Of a stretch of 64,000 nucleotides of DNA, positions 42,829-53,985 are shown piece by piece. The notes under the pieces were generated by a model. That model ran no database searches. It was not told the origin of the DNA and saw only the letters and a program-made list of their open reading frames with translations. The position numbers and the translations under genes were made by a program. The first letter of the stretch is position 1; each line of letters opens with the position of its first letter. Source of the DNA: Pseudonocardia sp. EC080619-01 (lineage in GTDB: Bacteria; Actinomycetota; Actinomycetes; Mycobacteriales; Pseudonocardiaceae); NCBI RefSeq assembly GCF_001420995.1, contig NZ_CP012184.1, positions 4,200,501-4,264,500 of the forward strand, written 5' to 3'.

Positions 42829-44259
42829 GTGACCTCGCATCCCGTGCTGGCCGGATCGGACCGGGAGTCCTTCGGCTCCCTGCACCGCCGCTCCACCCCG
42901 CGCGACGAGCGCTACCGGATCGGCAAGGGGCGGCGGGAGGCCGCGCCCCGGTCCACGCTCGCGTCGTGGTCGTCGGCGCTGCGGCGGGTCGACCCGGTCG
43001 ATCTCGTCGAGATCACCAACTCCGGCCGGGTGCCCGAGCTCGTCCCGCTGCGCGTGCAGCGGATGAGCGCGTCGCCGCACGCGTTCCTGCGCGGTGCCGC
43101 GGCGCTGCACGCCGCCGACTTCGCGGTGCTGCCCGCCACCGGGATCCACCCGGTGATCTGCGGCGACGCCCATCTCGGCAACTTCGGCTTCTACGCCTCA
43201 CCGGAGCGCGAGCTCGTCTTCGACCTCAACGACTTCGACGAGGCCCATCCCGGGGCCTGGGAGTGGGACCTGCGCCGGCTGGTCGCCTCCACCTGGGTGG
43301 CCGGGCGGGACTCGGGGGCGTCGGAGCGGCAGTGCGCCGAGGCCGTCGCCCGCTGCGTGCACGCCTACGCCGAGCACCTGCGCGCGCTGGCCGAGCAGCC
43401 GCTGCTGGCGCGCTCGTTCGACGTCATGGACGTCGAGACGCTGCGCGACGACGCCGACCACAAGACCGCCCGGCGGGCCATCGACAAGGCCGCCGAGCGC
43501 GCCCGCAAGCGGACCAGCGACCGGGCCCTGCCCCGGTTCGTGAGCGAGGACGGTGGCGAGCGCCGGATCGTCACCGAGCCGCCGCTGATCACCCACCCCG
43601 ACGACGAGCACACCGACCGGATCCTCGCCGCGCTCGACGACTACCTCGCCACGCTCCCGCCGCACTGGGCGCGGATCCTCGGCGGCTACCACGCCACCGA
43701 CGTCGCCCACAAGGTCGTCGGGGTCGGCTCGGTCGGGCTGCGCGCCTACCTGGTGCTGTGCGAGGGCTCCAGCCCGGACGACGTGCTGTTCCTCCAGCTC
43801 AAGCAGGCGCGGCGGTCGGTCGTCGGCCCGTACGTGCACGGCCACGAGGCGTGGCACTCGCACCAGGGACAGCGCGTCGTCGAGTACCAGCAGGCGCTGC
43901 AGACCGTCTCCGACCCGCTGCTCGGCTGGACGACGGTCGGCGGCCGCCAGTACTACGTCCGCCAGTTCCGCGACATGAAGGGCGCGATCGTGCCGGACAC
44001 GCTGTCCGCGCCCGCGTTGGCGGACTACGCCGACATCTGCGGGAAGCTGCTCGCGAAGGGGCACGCCCGGACCTCCGGTGCGTCCATGATCGCCGGTTAC
44101 CTGGGCAAGGGCGGCAAGGTCGCGGACGCGCTGTGCACCTTCGCCCGCGCCTACGCCGACCAGACCGAGGCCGACCACGACGCGTTGCTGCGCGCAATCC
44201 GGTCGGGGCGCCTGTCGGATCGGACACCTGAGCAGGTGCCCGGTGGGGCCATCGGCTAA
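42829..44259 (+). CDS. DUF2252 family protein
   Basis: This 476-residue protein matches DUF2252, a family with a kinase-like (APH/HipA-like) core. Recognisable pieces are RYRIGKGRREAAPRSTLASW, MSASPHAFLRGAAALHAADF, CGDAHLGNFGFYASPERELV, FDLNDFDEAHPGAWEWDLRR, and later YYVRQFRDMKGAIV. The GDAHLGNFG and FDLNDFDE motifs resemble the catalytic and metal loops of aminoglycoside-phosphotransferase-like enzymes. Substrate is unknown. It begins 16 bases after the MFS gene. Confidence 0.9.
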   Translation: MTSHPVLAGSDRESFGSLHRRSTPRDERYRIGKGRREAAPRSTLASWSSALRRVDPVDLVEITNSGRVPELVPLRVQRMSASPHAFLRGAAALHAADFAVLPATGIHPVICGDAHLGNFGFYASPERELVFDLNDFDEAHPGAWEWDLRRLVASTWVAGRDSGASERQCAEAVARCVHAYAEHLRALAEQPLLARSFDVMDVETLRDDADHKTARRAIDKAAERARKRTSDRALPRFVSEDGGERRIVTEPPLITHPDDEHTDRILAALDDYLATLPPHWARILGGYHATDVAHKVVGVGSVGLRAYLVLCEGSSPDDVLFLQLKQARRSVVGPYVHGHEAWHSHQGQRVVEYQQALQTVSDPLLGWTTVGGRQYYVRQFRDMKGAIVPDTLSAPALADYADICGKLLAKGHARTSGASMIAGYLGKGGKVADALCTFARAYADQTEADHDALLRAIRSGRLSDRTPEQVPGGAIG

Positions 44260-44270
44260 ATTCTGCCCCC

Positions 44271-44507
44271 GTGACCGTCGTCGAAACCCTGCTGGTCTTC
44301 GTGGTCGCGCCGGTGGTTCTGTACTTCGCGATCTGGACGTGGATCGCGCTGCGCAACCGGAGCGCCCGCCCCCGCTACGACGTGGGGGACCCGTGGACGT
44401 ACGAGCCCCTGTTCTGGATCGCCAACCCGGCCGGCGCCGCGCACCACGCGGCACACGCCCCGGCCGCCGGCAGTGACGCACGAGGAGGTACCGGTGGCAA
44501 GTGGTAG
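44271..44507 (+). CDS. CtaJ-like small respiratory membrane protein
   Basis: This 78-residue protein has one N-terminal membrane helix (VETLLVFVVAPVVLYFAIW) and a cytoplasmic tail with RPRYDVGDPWTYEPLFWIAN, matching the actinobacterial family named CtaJ, an accessory subunit of aa3-type cytochrome oxidase supercomplexes. No other oxidase genes are nearby, so the assignment rests on this short pattern. Its end overlaps the start of the next gene by 14 bases. Confidence 0.6.
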   Translation: MTVVETLLVFVVAPVVLYFAIWTWIALRNRSARPRYDVGDPWTYEPLFWIANPAGAAHHAAHAPAAGSDARGGTGGKW

Positions 44508-44976
44508 CGGCGTCGCCGTCTTCCAGGGCAACGAGGAGGACCTGCCGGAGGGGTCGGTGGTCACGGCCTCCGGCCGGGTCTCCGTGGCCGAGCAGTTCCG
44601 CGAGCCCGACCGGTCCGACCTCCCGTTCTCCCCGGTGCAGCTCACGCGTCTCGACGACGCGCTGACCCTCACCAGCCGGGAGACCGGCCTGCGGTTCGCC
44701 CTGTACCTGGGTGACCTCGGGTCCGACGCGCGGGCGACCGCCGTCGACCTGCACGGCCGGATCGAGGGCTACGACGACGCCGTCCTGGTCGCCGTGAGTC
44801 CCGGGCAGCGGCTGCTGGAGATCGTCACCGGCGCCGAGGCCGCGGTCCGGCTGACCGACCGCGGTGCCAAGCTCGCCCTGATGAGCATGGTGGCGTCCTT
44901 CAAGGAGGGCGATCTCTTCGGTGGCCTGCTCTCCGGGCTGCGCATGCTGGCCGACCAGGCCGGTACCCGGGGCTGA
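44494..44976 (+). CDS. DUF5130/TPM-like small protein
   Basis: This 160-residue protein has a core of about 130 residues (LTSRETGLRFALYLGDLGSD, VAVSPGQRLLEIVTGAEAAV, LMSMVASFKEGDLFGGLLSG) that resembles DUF5130, a TPM-domain relative found beside CtaJ in mycobacteria. There is no signal peptide. The GTG at 44494 has a gaggagg site (44482-44488) and is preferred over GTG 44473. Coupling with the CtaJ-like gene suggests a shared role in respiratory complex assembly or stability (inference). Confidence 0.7.
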   Translation: MASGSGVAVFQGNEEDLPEGSVVTASGRVSVAEQFREPDRSDLPFSPVQLTRLDDALTLTSRETGLRFALYLGDLGSDARATAVDLHGRIEGYDDAVLVAVSPGQRLLEIVTGAEAAVRLTDRGAKLALMSMVASFKEGDLFGGLLSGLRMLADQAGTRG

Positions 44977-45098
44977 CCGGCCCCGACCGGGCGCGCGGCC
45001 GAACGGACCAGCCGCGTGTCCGGTAAGTGCACGACACCACGAACAGCCGAACGGTTTTAAGGTGTCACTATGGTGCATTCCCGCGAGGCGGTCCCGGA

Positions 45099-45764
45099 AT
45101 GACCGGGGCGAGCCCGATCCTGATCGTCGACGACCACGAGCTGGTCGGTTCGGCCCTGGCGCTGAACCTGCGCGCCGAGGGTGAGGACGCGACGTTCCAG
45201 CCCGTGCGGTCGGCGGCCGGCGTCCTCGACCACGCCCGCCGCGGCGAGCCCGGGCTGATCGTGCTCGACCTGGACCTCGGCCGGGACCCGGACGGCAACC
45301 GGATCGACGGGGTGCGCCTGGTCGCGCCGCTGGTCGACCTCGGATGGCGGGTCGTGGTCCTGTCCGGCAGCTCCGACGCGGGCCGGGTCGGCGCCGCGCT
45401 CGACGCCGGGGGGTTCGTCTTCGTCCCGAAGAACGCCCCGTTCCCGGCTCTGCTCAACGCCATCCGCGAGGCCAGGGCGGGGCGGTCGGTGATGCCGCCC
45501 GGCCGCCGGGAGCAGTTCATCAAGCTGCACCGCGACCGCGAGAGCGAGCGCCGCGACCTGCACGAGAAGCTGAACAAGCTCACGCAGCGCGAGCGCGAGG
45601 TGCTGGCGCTGCTCGCCGGCGGGAAGCGGGCCCAGGCCGTCGCGGACCATTTCGTCGTGTCGCTGGCGACCGTCCGGACCCAGATCCGCGCCGTCCTCAC
45701 CAAGCTCGAGGTCGGGTCCCAGCTCGAGGCCGTGGCGCTCTACCGGAAGGCAGCAGGGCTCTGA
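45099..45764 (+). CDS. NarL/FixJ-type response regulator
   Basis: This 221-residue regulator has a receiver domain (residues about 5-125; ILIVDDHELVG, phospho-acceptor Asp in LIVLDLDLG, VVVLSGSSDAG). A basic coiled linker follows (REQFIKLHRDRESERRDLHE), then a LuxR-type helix-turn-helix (LTQREREVLALLAGGKRAQA and VADHFVVSLATVRTQIRAVL). The ATG at 45099 is chosen because it opens directly into the receiver. It is followed by a histidine kinase gene (173-base gap), its likely partner. Confidence 0.9.
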   Translation: MTGASPILIVDDHELVGSALALNLRAEGEDATFQPVRSAAGVLDHARRGEPGLIVLDLDLGRDPDGNRIDGVRLVAPLVDLGWRVVVLSGSSDAGRVGAALDAGGFVFVPKNAPFPALLNAIREARAGRSVMPPGRREQFIKLHRDRESERRDLHEKLNKLTQREREVLALLAGGKRAQAVADHFVVSLATVRTQIRAVLTKLEVGSQLEAVALYRKAAGL

Positions 45765-45936
45765 GCCGTCCGGACCTGTCCCGCTGGGCCGTCCGTCCCT
45801 GCGCCTCCACCTGCGGTGATGGCCCGGGCGCGCTGCGTCGAAGGGCCGTTCGTCTGCAAGGGTGACCCTGTCTCCTGAGGTGTGGATCTCGGCCTATCAT
45901 CCCTCCTCATCAGTTCCGATGACCCGGGAGGACAGC

Positions 45937-47494
45937 GTGGCGGCGGGCAGCTTCAGCGGCGTGCTCGGGCGGCATCTTCGCGCTCGCGGGGCACCTGGCC
46001 GACGCACTCGTCGTCGTCACCCTCTGTGTGGTCGTCGTGGCGGTCACCCGGCCCGCGGTCGTCACCGGCTGGCTCGACGTCGCCTCCTCGACCTCGGTCC
46101 TGACCCTGGTCGCCGCCGCGGTCGGCTCGGCGGCGGCGATCGTCGCCCTCGTCACCGGGCGGCTGTCGGGGGACCCGCGGCCGTCCTGGTTCGGGGCGGC
46201 GCTGCTGCTCTACGGCGTGGTCGTGCTGCCGCTGTCGGCGCTCGTCGTCCAGGGGCAGCCGGCCGGGGTGTCCCGGCTCGCGGTGCTGTCGATGCTCGCG
46301 GTGGGCATGTGCATCCTGATCGCCGCCCTGCGCCCGCCGGCCCGGCTCGGGGCCTGGGGCGGCTGGGCGCTGTTCGTGGTCGCGATGGCGCTCGGCGGCG
46401 TGGTCGCGCTCCAGGAGGAGACGCCGTTCAGCACGGTGCTGGCCACCAGCCCGCTGCCGTCGATCCTGATCCAGGCCGGCTGGTCCGCCGTCGCGGTGCT
46501 GTTCCTGTTCGACGGCTACCGGCGGCAGAGCCGGGTCCGGTCCCGGCTCGGCCTGGGGCTGCTGGTCATCGCGGTGTCGCAGCTGTACCGGGCCGTCGTC
46601 CCCAGCGAGCCGGTGACCGGCCTGGTGTACCCGTCGCTGCGGATCCTCGGGATGGCCGTCGTGCTGTCGGCGCTGCTCAGCATGGCGCTGCGCGCGGTGA
46701 CCCGGCTGCAGGACGAGTACGACCGGCTGCAGGAGACCCTGGGCGACGCGACCCGGCTGCTCGAGCGCGCCGCCGGGCAGGCCGCCGAGCGCGACCACGA
46801 GCTGCGCAACGGCCTCGCCGGCCTCGCGGGTGCGGCCTACCTGCTCTCGCACACCGACGGCGACGACCGCACCGACCAGCTCCGTGAGGCCGTGCTGTCC
46901 GAGCTCGGCCGGCTGCGCGTGATGCTGGAGAGCCCGGTGCTGGCCACCGGCGGGCCCGCGGAGGAGCCCGATCCGCTCGTCGACGAGCGGGACGCGGCAC
47001 TGCTCGACCTGGGCCCGGCGTTCGCGCCCGTCACCCCGGCGCCGCTCGCCGCGAACGGGCACGTGCACGGCGTCGGACCGGTGCTGCACCAGCTGGTCGA
47101 CCTGCGAGCCGACCAGCAGGGGATCACCCTCCGGGTCGACGACGGGCTGCCCGCCGTCGCGGCGCCGGAGTCGGTCACGCGCCAGGTCGTGACCAACCTG
47201 CTCGCCAACTGCGCCCGGCACGCCCCCGGGGCGTCGGTGACGGTGCGGGGCCGCGACGCCGACGTCCCCGGATTCGTGGCCGTCGAGGTCCGCGACACCG
47301 GGCCCGGTCTCCCCGGCGGGCAGGACACCATGGTGATCCGACGCGGGGTGCACGACGAGTCGGCGGGCGGATCCGGGCTCGGCCTCCACATCAGCGCCCG
47401 GTTGGCGCACGAGCACGGCGGCGATCTGGTGCTCCACACGGCGCACGACCCGCTGGGCTGTCTGGCAGTACTCACTCTTCCGGTTGCCCACTGA
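45937..47494 (+). pseudogene. Membrane histidine kinase with apparent N-terminal frameshift
   Basis: The kinase reads in one frame from 46028 to 47494 (488 residues): six or more membrane helices, an H-box (ERDHELRNGLAGLAGAAYLL), then an ATPase domain with N-box VTNLLANCARHAPGAS, G1 VRDTGPGL and G2 GGSGLGLHIS. The first helix lacks a start in that frame. A GTG at 45937 behind gggagga (45926-45932) begins VAAGSFSGVLG, and skipping one base near 45970 joins it to GIFALAGHLADALVVVTLCV, a clean helix. An extra C at 45967-45970 is therefore likely. If the shift is real, translation might still begin at GTG 46028. Confidence 0.75.
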
Positions 47495-47655
47495 TCGGGT
47501 CAGCTCGGCGTTCTGACCTGCGGATCTGTCACCGCGGGCAACGTTGTTCGCGCTGGGTCATTCCCCCGGAGCCCTTGGTGATCCCATACTGGGTGCCGTG
47601 ACGGCGTGGTTCGGTGACGACTCCGGCCTCCGCCGTCCGCACGAAGGAGGTCACC

Positions 47656-48027
47656 ATGGCGCAATCGCACGACGGCGCAGCCGCCCCGGGCCCGAGCGGG
47701 CGCCGGGCCACGCCTGATTCCTCGACCCCCTCGGCAGCGGTGCTCACACCGCCGACCGGCCTGCCCTCCGTCACACCGTCGGCGCCGCCACGCATCCCGC
47801 AGCAGCGGACCGCGGCCGAGCCCGTCGCCCCGGCCCCGCCGGCGCAGCCCGGCGTGGCGATGTGCACCTGCGGGCACCCGGAGGAGATGCACGAGCACTA
47901 CCGGTCCGGCAGCGACTGCGGTGCCTGCGGCGCCCGGGCCTGCGGGGCGTTCCGCTCCGCCGACGAGACCGGGTCGCGCGCACGGCCGCGCAACCCGCTG
48001 CGGACGCTGCTGCGCCGCCGCGGCTGA
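47656..48027 (+). CDS. Small protein with Cys/His-rich zinc-ribbon-like end
   Basis: This 123-residue protein begins with a disordered Pro/Ala/Ser-rich half (residues 1-75). A compact domain follows with CTCGHPEEMHEHYRSGSDCG and then ACGARACGAF, where three CxC/CxxC pairs and His residues could bind zinc. It ends in a basic tail (RPRNPLRTLLRRRG). It has a strong aaggagg site (47644-47650). I know no function for this family. The basic tail would suit nucleic-acid or membrane contact. Confidence 0.7.
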   Translation: MAQSHDGAAAPGPSGRRATPDSSTPSAAVLTPPTGLPSVTPSAPPRIPQQRTAAEPVAPAPPAQPGVAMCTCGHPEEMHEHYRSGSDCGACGARACGAFRSADETGSRARPRNPLRTLLRRRG

Positions 48028-48048
48028 ACGTCCACCCACCGCACGCAC

Positions 48049-48080
48049 GAGGGCCCCGGGAGCACGCTCCCGGGGCCCTC
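48049..48080. terminator. Strong bidirectional hairpin
   Basis: A perfect 15-pair stem (GAGGGCCCCGGGAGC at 48049-48063 with GCTCCCGGGGCCCTC at 48066-48080) lies between the convergent 47656-48027 and pepN genes. It should terminate transcription from both sides. Confidence 0.8.
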
Positions 48081-48097
48081 GCTCTGCGTCCTCCTGA

Positions 48098-50695
<2,598 letters not shown>

Positions 50696-50800
50696 GTCGT
50701 TCGAGGTCCTCTCCCGGGAGTGGGGTCGACCGGCATCCAATCACGGTGCCCGGTCCACGGCCCGCGGAATCCCCGGAGCGGCACCGGCGTTGCGCCCGAC

Positions 50801-51427
50801 ATGACGACTGCTGCTGCCGACGGCCGTGCCCGCGTCGACGTCTGGTTCGACCCGCTGTGTCCCTGGGCCTGGCTGACCTCCCGGTGGGTGCTCGAGGTGG
50901 AGAAGGTCCGCGAGGTCGACGTGACCTGGCACGTGATGAGCCTCGCGGTGCTCAACGAGGGCCGTGACCTCCCCGAGAAGTACCGCGACCTGATGGACCG
51001 CGCGTGGGGCCCGGTCCGGGTCTGCATCGCCGCCGCCGAGGCGCACGGGCCGGAGATCCTCGGTCCGCTCTACACCGCGATGGGCGAGCGGATCCACAAC
51101 CAGCAGAACAAGGACTTCGACGACGTGATCGCCGGGGCCCTCAAGGAGCTGGACCTGCCCGGGTCGCTGGCCGACGCCGCGCACTCGACCGAGTGGGACG
51201 AGAAGCTGAAGGTCAGCCACCACGAGGGCATGGACCCGGTGGGGCTGGACGTCGGTACCCCGACCATCCACGTCGACGGCGTCGCGTTCTTCGGGCCCGT
51301 CATCTCCCGGGTGCCGAAGGGCGAGGACGCCGGACGGCTGTTCGACGGCGCCCGGCTGATGGCGGAGAACCCGCACTTCTTCGAGCTGAAGCGGACCCGC
51401 ACCGAGGACCCGTCGTTCGACTACTGA
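50801..51427 (+). CDS. Mycothiol-dependent nitroreductase, Rv2466c family
   Basis: This 208-residue DsbA-fold protein carries the Rv2466c-like active site [20 protein letters not shown] and the later conserved [20 protein letters not shown] and [15 protein letters not shown]. In mycobacteria this family reduces substrates with mycothiol and activates some nitro compounds. It has a single CPWAW-type Cys motif. The gene is alone between pepN (divergent) and an aldehyde dehydrogenase. It supports an actinobacterial, mycothiol-producing host. Confidence 0.88.
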   Translation: MTTAAADGRARVDVWFDPLCPWAWLTSRWVLEVEKVREVDVTWHVMSLAVLNEGRDLPEKYRDLMDRAWGPVRVCIAAAEAHGPEILGPLYTAMGERIHNQQNKDFDDVIAGALKELDLPGSLADAAHSTEWDEKLKVSHHEGMDPVGLDVGTPTIHVDGVAFFGPVISRVPKGEDAGRLFDGARLMAENPHFFELKRTRTEDPSFDY

Positions 51428-51471
51428 GCGACTGGTGAGCCTGCCCTTGCCCCGCGTGTGAGGATCAGGGC

Positions 51472-52890
51472 ATGAGCGAGACGACGCTGTCCCACGTCAT
51501 CGGCGGCACCTCCCGCGAGTCCGCGGGCACCGACCGGATCGAGGTGGTGGACCCGGCGACCGGGGCGCCCGTCGGGTCGGTGCCCGCCGGGACCGCCGCC
51601 GACGTCGACGCCGCGGTCGCGGCCGCCCGTGCCGCGTTCCCGGGATGGTCGGAGACGCCGGTCGGGCAGCGCGCGGCCGTGGTGAAGGCGATCTCCGCCG
51701 GGCTGAAGGAGCGGGCGGGCGAGATCGCCGACACGATCACCGCCGAGATGGGCTCGCCGATCACCTTCTCGCAGAAGGTGCAGGTCGCGATGCCGATCGG
51801 GTCGTCGGCGACGGTCGCGGGGCTGGCCGACGGCTTCGCCTGGACCGAGGAGATCGGCAACTCGCTGGTCGTCCGGGAGCCGATCGGCGTGGTCGGCGCG
51901 ATCACGCCGTGGAACTACCCGCTGCACCAGATCGTCGCGAAGGTCGCGCCCGCGCTGCTGGCCGGGAACACGGTCGTCCTGAAGCCGACCGAGGTCGCGC
52001 CGCTGACCGCGCAGATCCTCGCCGAGGTCGCGGCGGCGGCCGGGCTGCCCGCGGGCGCGTTCAACGTCGTGCACGGCACCGGGCCCGTCGTCGGCGAGGC
52101 GATCGCGGCGCACCCGGACGTCGACATGGTGTCCTTCACCGGCTCCACCCGGGCCGGCAAGCGGGTCTCGGTGGTCGCCGCCGACACCGTCAAGCGGGTC
52201 GCGCTGGAGCTGGGCGGCAAGTCGGCGAACGTGGTCCTCGAGGACGCCGACCTGGCCAGGGCGGTCAAGGTGGGCCTCGGCAACGCCTGGATCAACGGCG
52301 GCCAGACCTGCACCGCGTGGACCCGGATGCTCGTGCCCGCCTCGAAGCAGGACGAGATCGTCGCCCAGCTCGTGGCGGCGGCGGAGAAGTACAGCGTCGG
52401 CGACCCGACCGACCCGTCGACCCGGATCGGTCCGATGTCGTCGGCGGCCCAGCAGGAGCGGGTGCGCGGCTACGTCGAGCGCGGTGTCGCCGACGGTGCC
52501 CGGGTCGTCTTCGGCGGCCCGGGGCCGGTCGAGGGCCTCGACGGCGGTGCCTACGTCCGCCCGACGATCTTCGCCGACGTCGAGCCGGACGCCGTCATCG
52601 CGCAGGAGGAGATCTTCGGCCCGGTGCTGTCGGTGATCCCCTACGCCGACGAGGAGCAGGCCGTCGAGATCGCCAACAGCACCGTCTACGGCCTGGCCGG
52701 GGCGGTGTTCGGCGAGCAGGAGCACGCGATGGCCGTCGCGCGCCGGCTGCGGACGGGGCAGGTGGACGTGAACGGCGGCGCCTTCAACATCCAGGCGCCG
52801 TTCGGCGGGTACAAGCAGTCCGGCAACGGCCGGGAGCTGGGCCGGTACGGGCTGGAGGAGTTCCTGGAGACCAAGTCGATCCAGCAGTAG
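51472..52890 (+). CDS. NAD(P)-dependent aldehyde dehydrogenase
   Basis: This 472-residue ALDH has the motifs [36 protein letters not shown], the catalytic Glu in [16 protein letters not shown] and the catalytic Cys in [33 protein letters not shown] and the end [20 protein letters not shown] are complete. The length is normal. It follows the Rv2466c-like gene by 44 bases. Substrate is unknown. Confidence 0.93.
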   Translation: MSETTLSHVIGGTSRESAGTDRIEVVDPATGAPVGSVPAGTAADVDAAVAAARAAFPGWSETPVGQRAAVVKAISAGLKERAGEIADTITAEMGSPITFSQKVQVAMPIGSSATVAGLADGFAWTEEIGNSLVVREPIGVVGAITPWNYPLHQIVAKVAPALLAGNTVVLKPTEVAPLTAQILAEVAAAAGLPAGAFNVVHGTGPVVGEAIAAHPDVDMVSFTGSTRAGKRVSVVAADTVKRVALELGGKSANVVLEDADLARAVKVGLGNAWINGGQTCTAWTRMLVPASKQDEIVAQLVAAAEKYSVGDPTDPSTRIGPMSSAAQQERVRGYVERGVADGARVVFGGPGPVEGLDGGAYVRPTIFADVEPDAVIAQEEIFGPVLSVIPYADEEQAVEIANSTVYGLAGAVFGEQEHAMAVARRLRTGQVDVNGGAFNIQAPFGGYKQSGNGRELGRYGLEEFLETKSIQQ

Positions 52891-52996
52891 GTCCTGCGGC
52901 GGACGGCCCCGCCCCGGCGGGCCCGGTGGGTGCGATCGCGAACGTCCGGGCCGCTTCGGCCGTGGCCGGGGCGCCGGACGTACAGGGTGCCCCGCC

Positions 52997-53848
52997 GTGG
53001 ACACCTGGAACTCACGACGGTCGGCCCCGGTACTCGGCAGTGTTTTCGGCACTGTGGTCGGCACTGTGCTCGTGCTCGCCGGTGCGCTCGCCGGGACACA
53101 CCTGGCCGTCGCCGCGGCGGTCACACCGGCGGGGCCCGGCGCCGACCGTGTCGCCCGCACGGCGCTGAGCCCGTACCGCGACGGCGCGTTCACGGTCCGC
53201 GCGGCGGCCGTCGACCGGCGGGTCGGAGTCGCGAGCGCCGAGGACGGGTCCTACGTGCTGGGCCACACGCCCGCCGGGGGCGACGTCGTCCTCGACCTGG
53301 ACCTCCTCGCCGGTGACACGGCCCGGCCGTGGTGGGTGGAGCCCGCCACCGGCCGGACGCTGGAGCTGGCCGTGCTCGCGAGCGTCGGCGTCGCCCGGTT
53401 CCCCGTGCCCGACGGCGGCGGACGGGAGTGGGTGCTGGTCGTCGACGATGCCGCGGCCGGGTACGGCGCCCCCGACGCGGACGCCGTCGCCGACACCGTC
53501 GCCGGGACGGCCGGGGAGACGGCGCGTCCGGCCCCGGGGTCCGGCGATCCGGCCTCCGGCGAGACGGGTTCCGGCGACCCGGACCGTGCCGGGGACGGCC
53601 CCACCTCCGGCACCGACCCCGAGCACCGCCGTTTCCCGGGCGACCCGGCCCCCACGCGCGCTCCCGAGCCCGCTCCCGCGAAGCGCGCTCCGGCGAAGCC
53701 CGCTCCCGCGGAGCCTGCTCCGGCCGCGAAGCCCGGACCGGCCGCCGAGCAGAAGCCGGACACCCCGGACGCCGCCGTCTGGGACCGCCTCAGCCGGTGC
53801 GAGTCCTCCGGCGACTGGCAGATCTCGACCGGCAACGGTTACTACGGC
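52997..53848 (+). pseudogene. Rpf (resuscitation-promoting factor) gene, 5' part, interrupted
   Basis: This encodes the first 284 residues of an Rpf-type secreted muralytic protein: a hydrophobic signal/anchor (residues about 13-41), a globular region, a Pro/Ala/Lys-rich linker, and the first half of the transglycosylase-like Rpf domain, VWDRLSRCESSGDWQISTGN then GYYG. The conserved Glu is in RCESSGDW. After GGC at 53846-53848 the sequence leaves the family and enters the mobile element; read on, it stops at 53956 after 35 foreign residues. The missing domain half is at 57306-57479. In Mycobacterium the same place reads NGYYGGVQFDQGTW. Confidence 0.88.
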
Positions 53849-53849
53849 G

Positions 53850-53860
53850 TTATCCGAACA
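53850..53860. repeat. Left terminal inverted repeat of the rpf insertion
   Basis: TTATCCGAACA matches 9 of 11 bases with the reverse complement of the right end (57290-57300). Just inside are two copies of CAGATC (53859-53864 and 53880-53885) and a CAGGG...CCCTG stem, possible recombinase or accessory sites. Confidence 0.6.
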
Positions 53861-53985
53861 GATCCACTACAGGGTGATGCAGATCACTGCCCTGCGAGTG
53901 GGAGGAGTTGGGGCGCGCGGATGATGTCGTGGCTCGGTCTGGAGGGTTCGTCGTGACGCCCGGGCGCGCGGATTCGGCTGGGCGG

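Noticed and set aside
52891-52996. Possible c-di-AMP (ydaO-type) riboswitch before rpf, as known in other actinobacteria.
   Set aside because: The 106-base leader is short, GC-rich and shows none of the conserved core strings that I could recognise.
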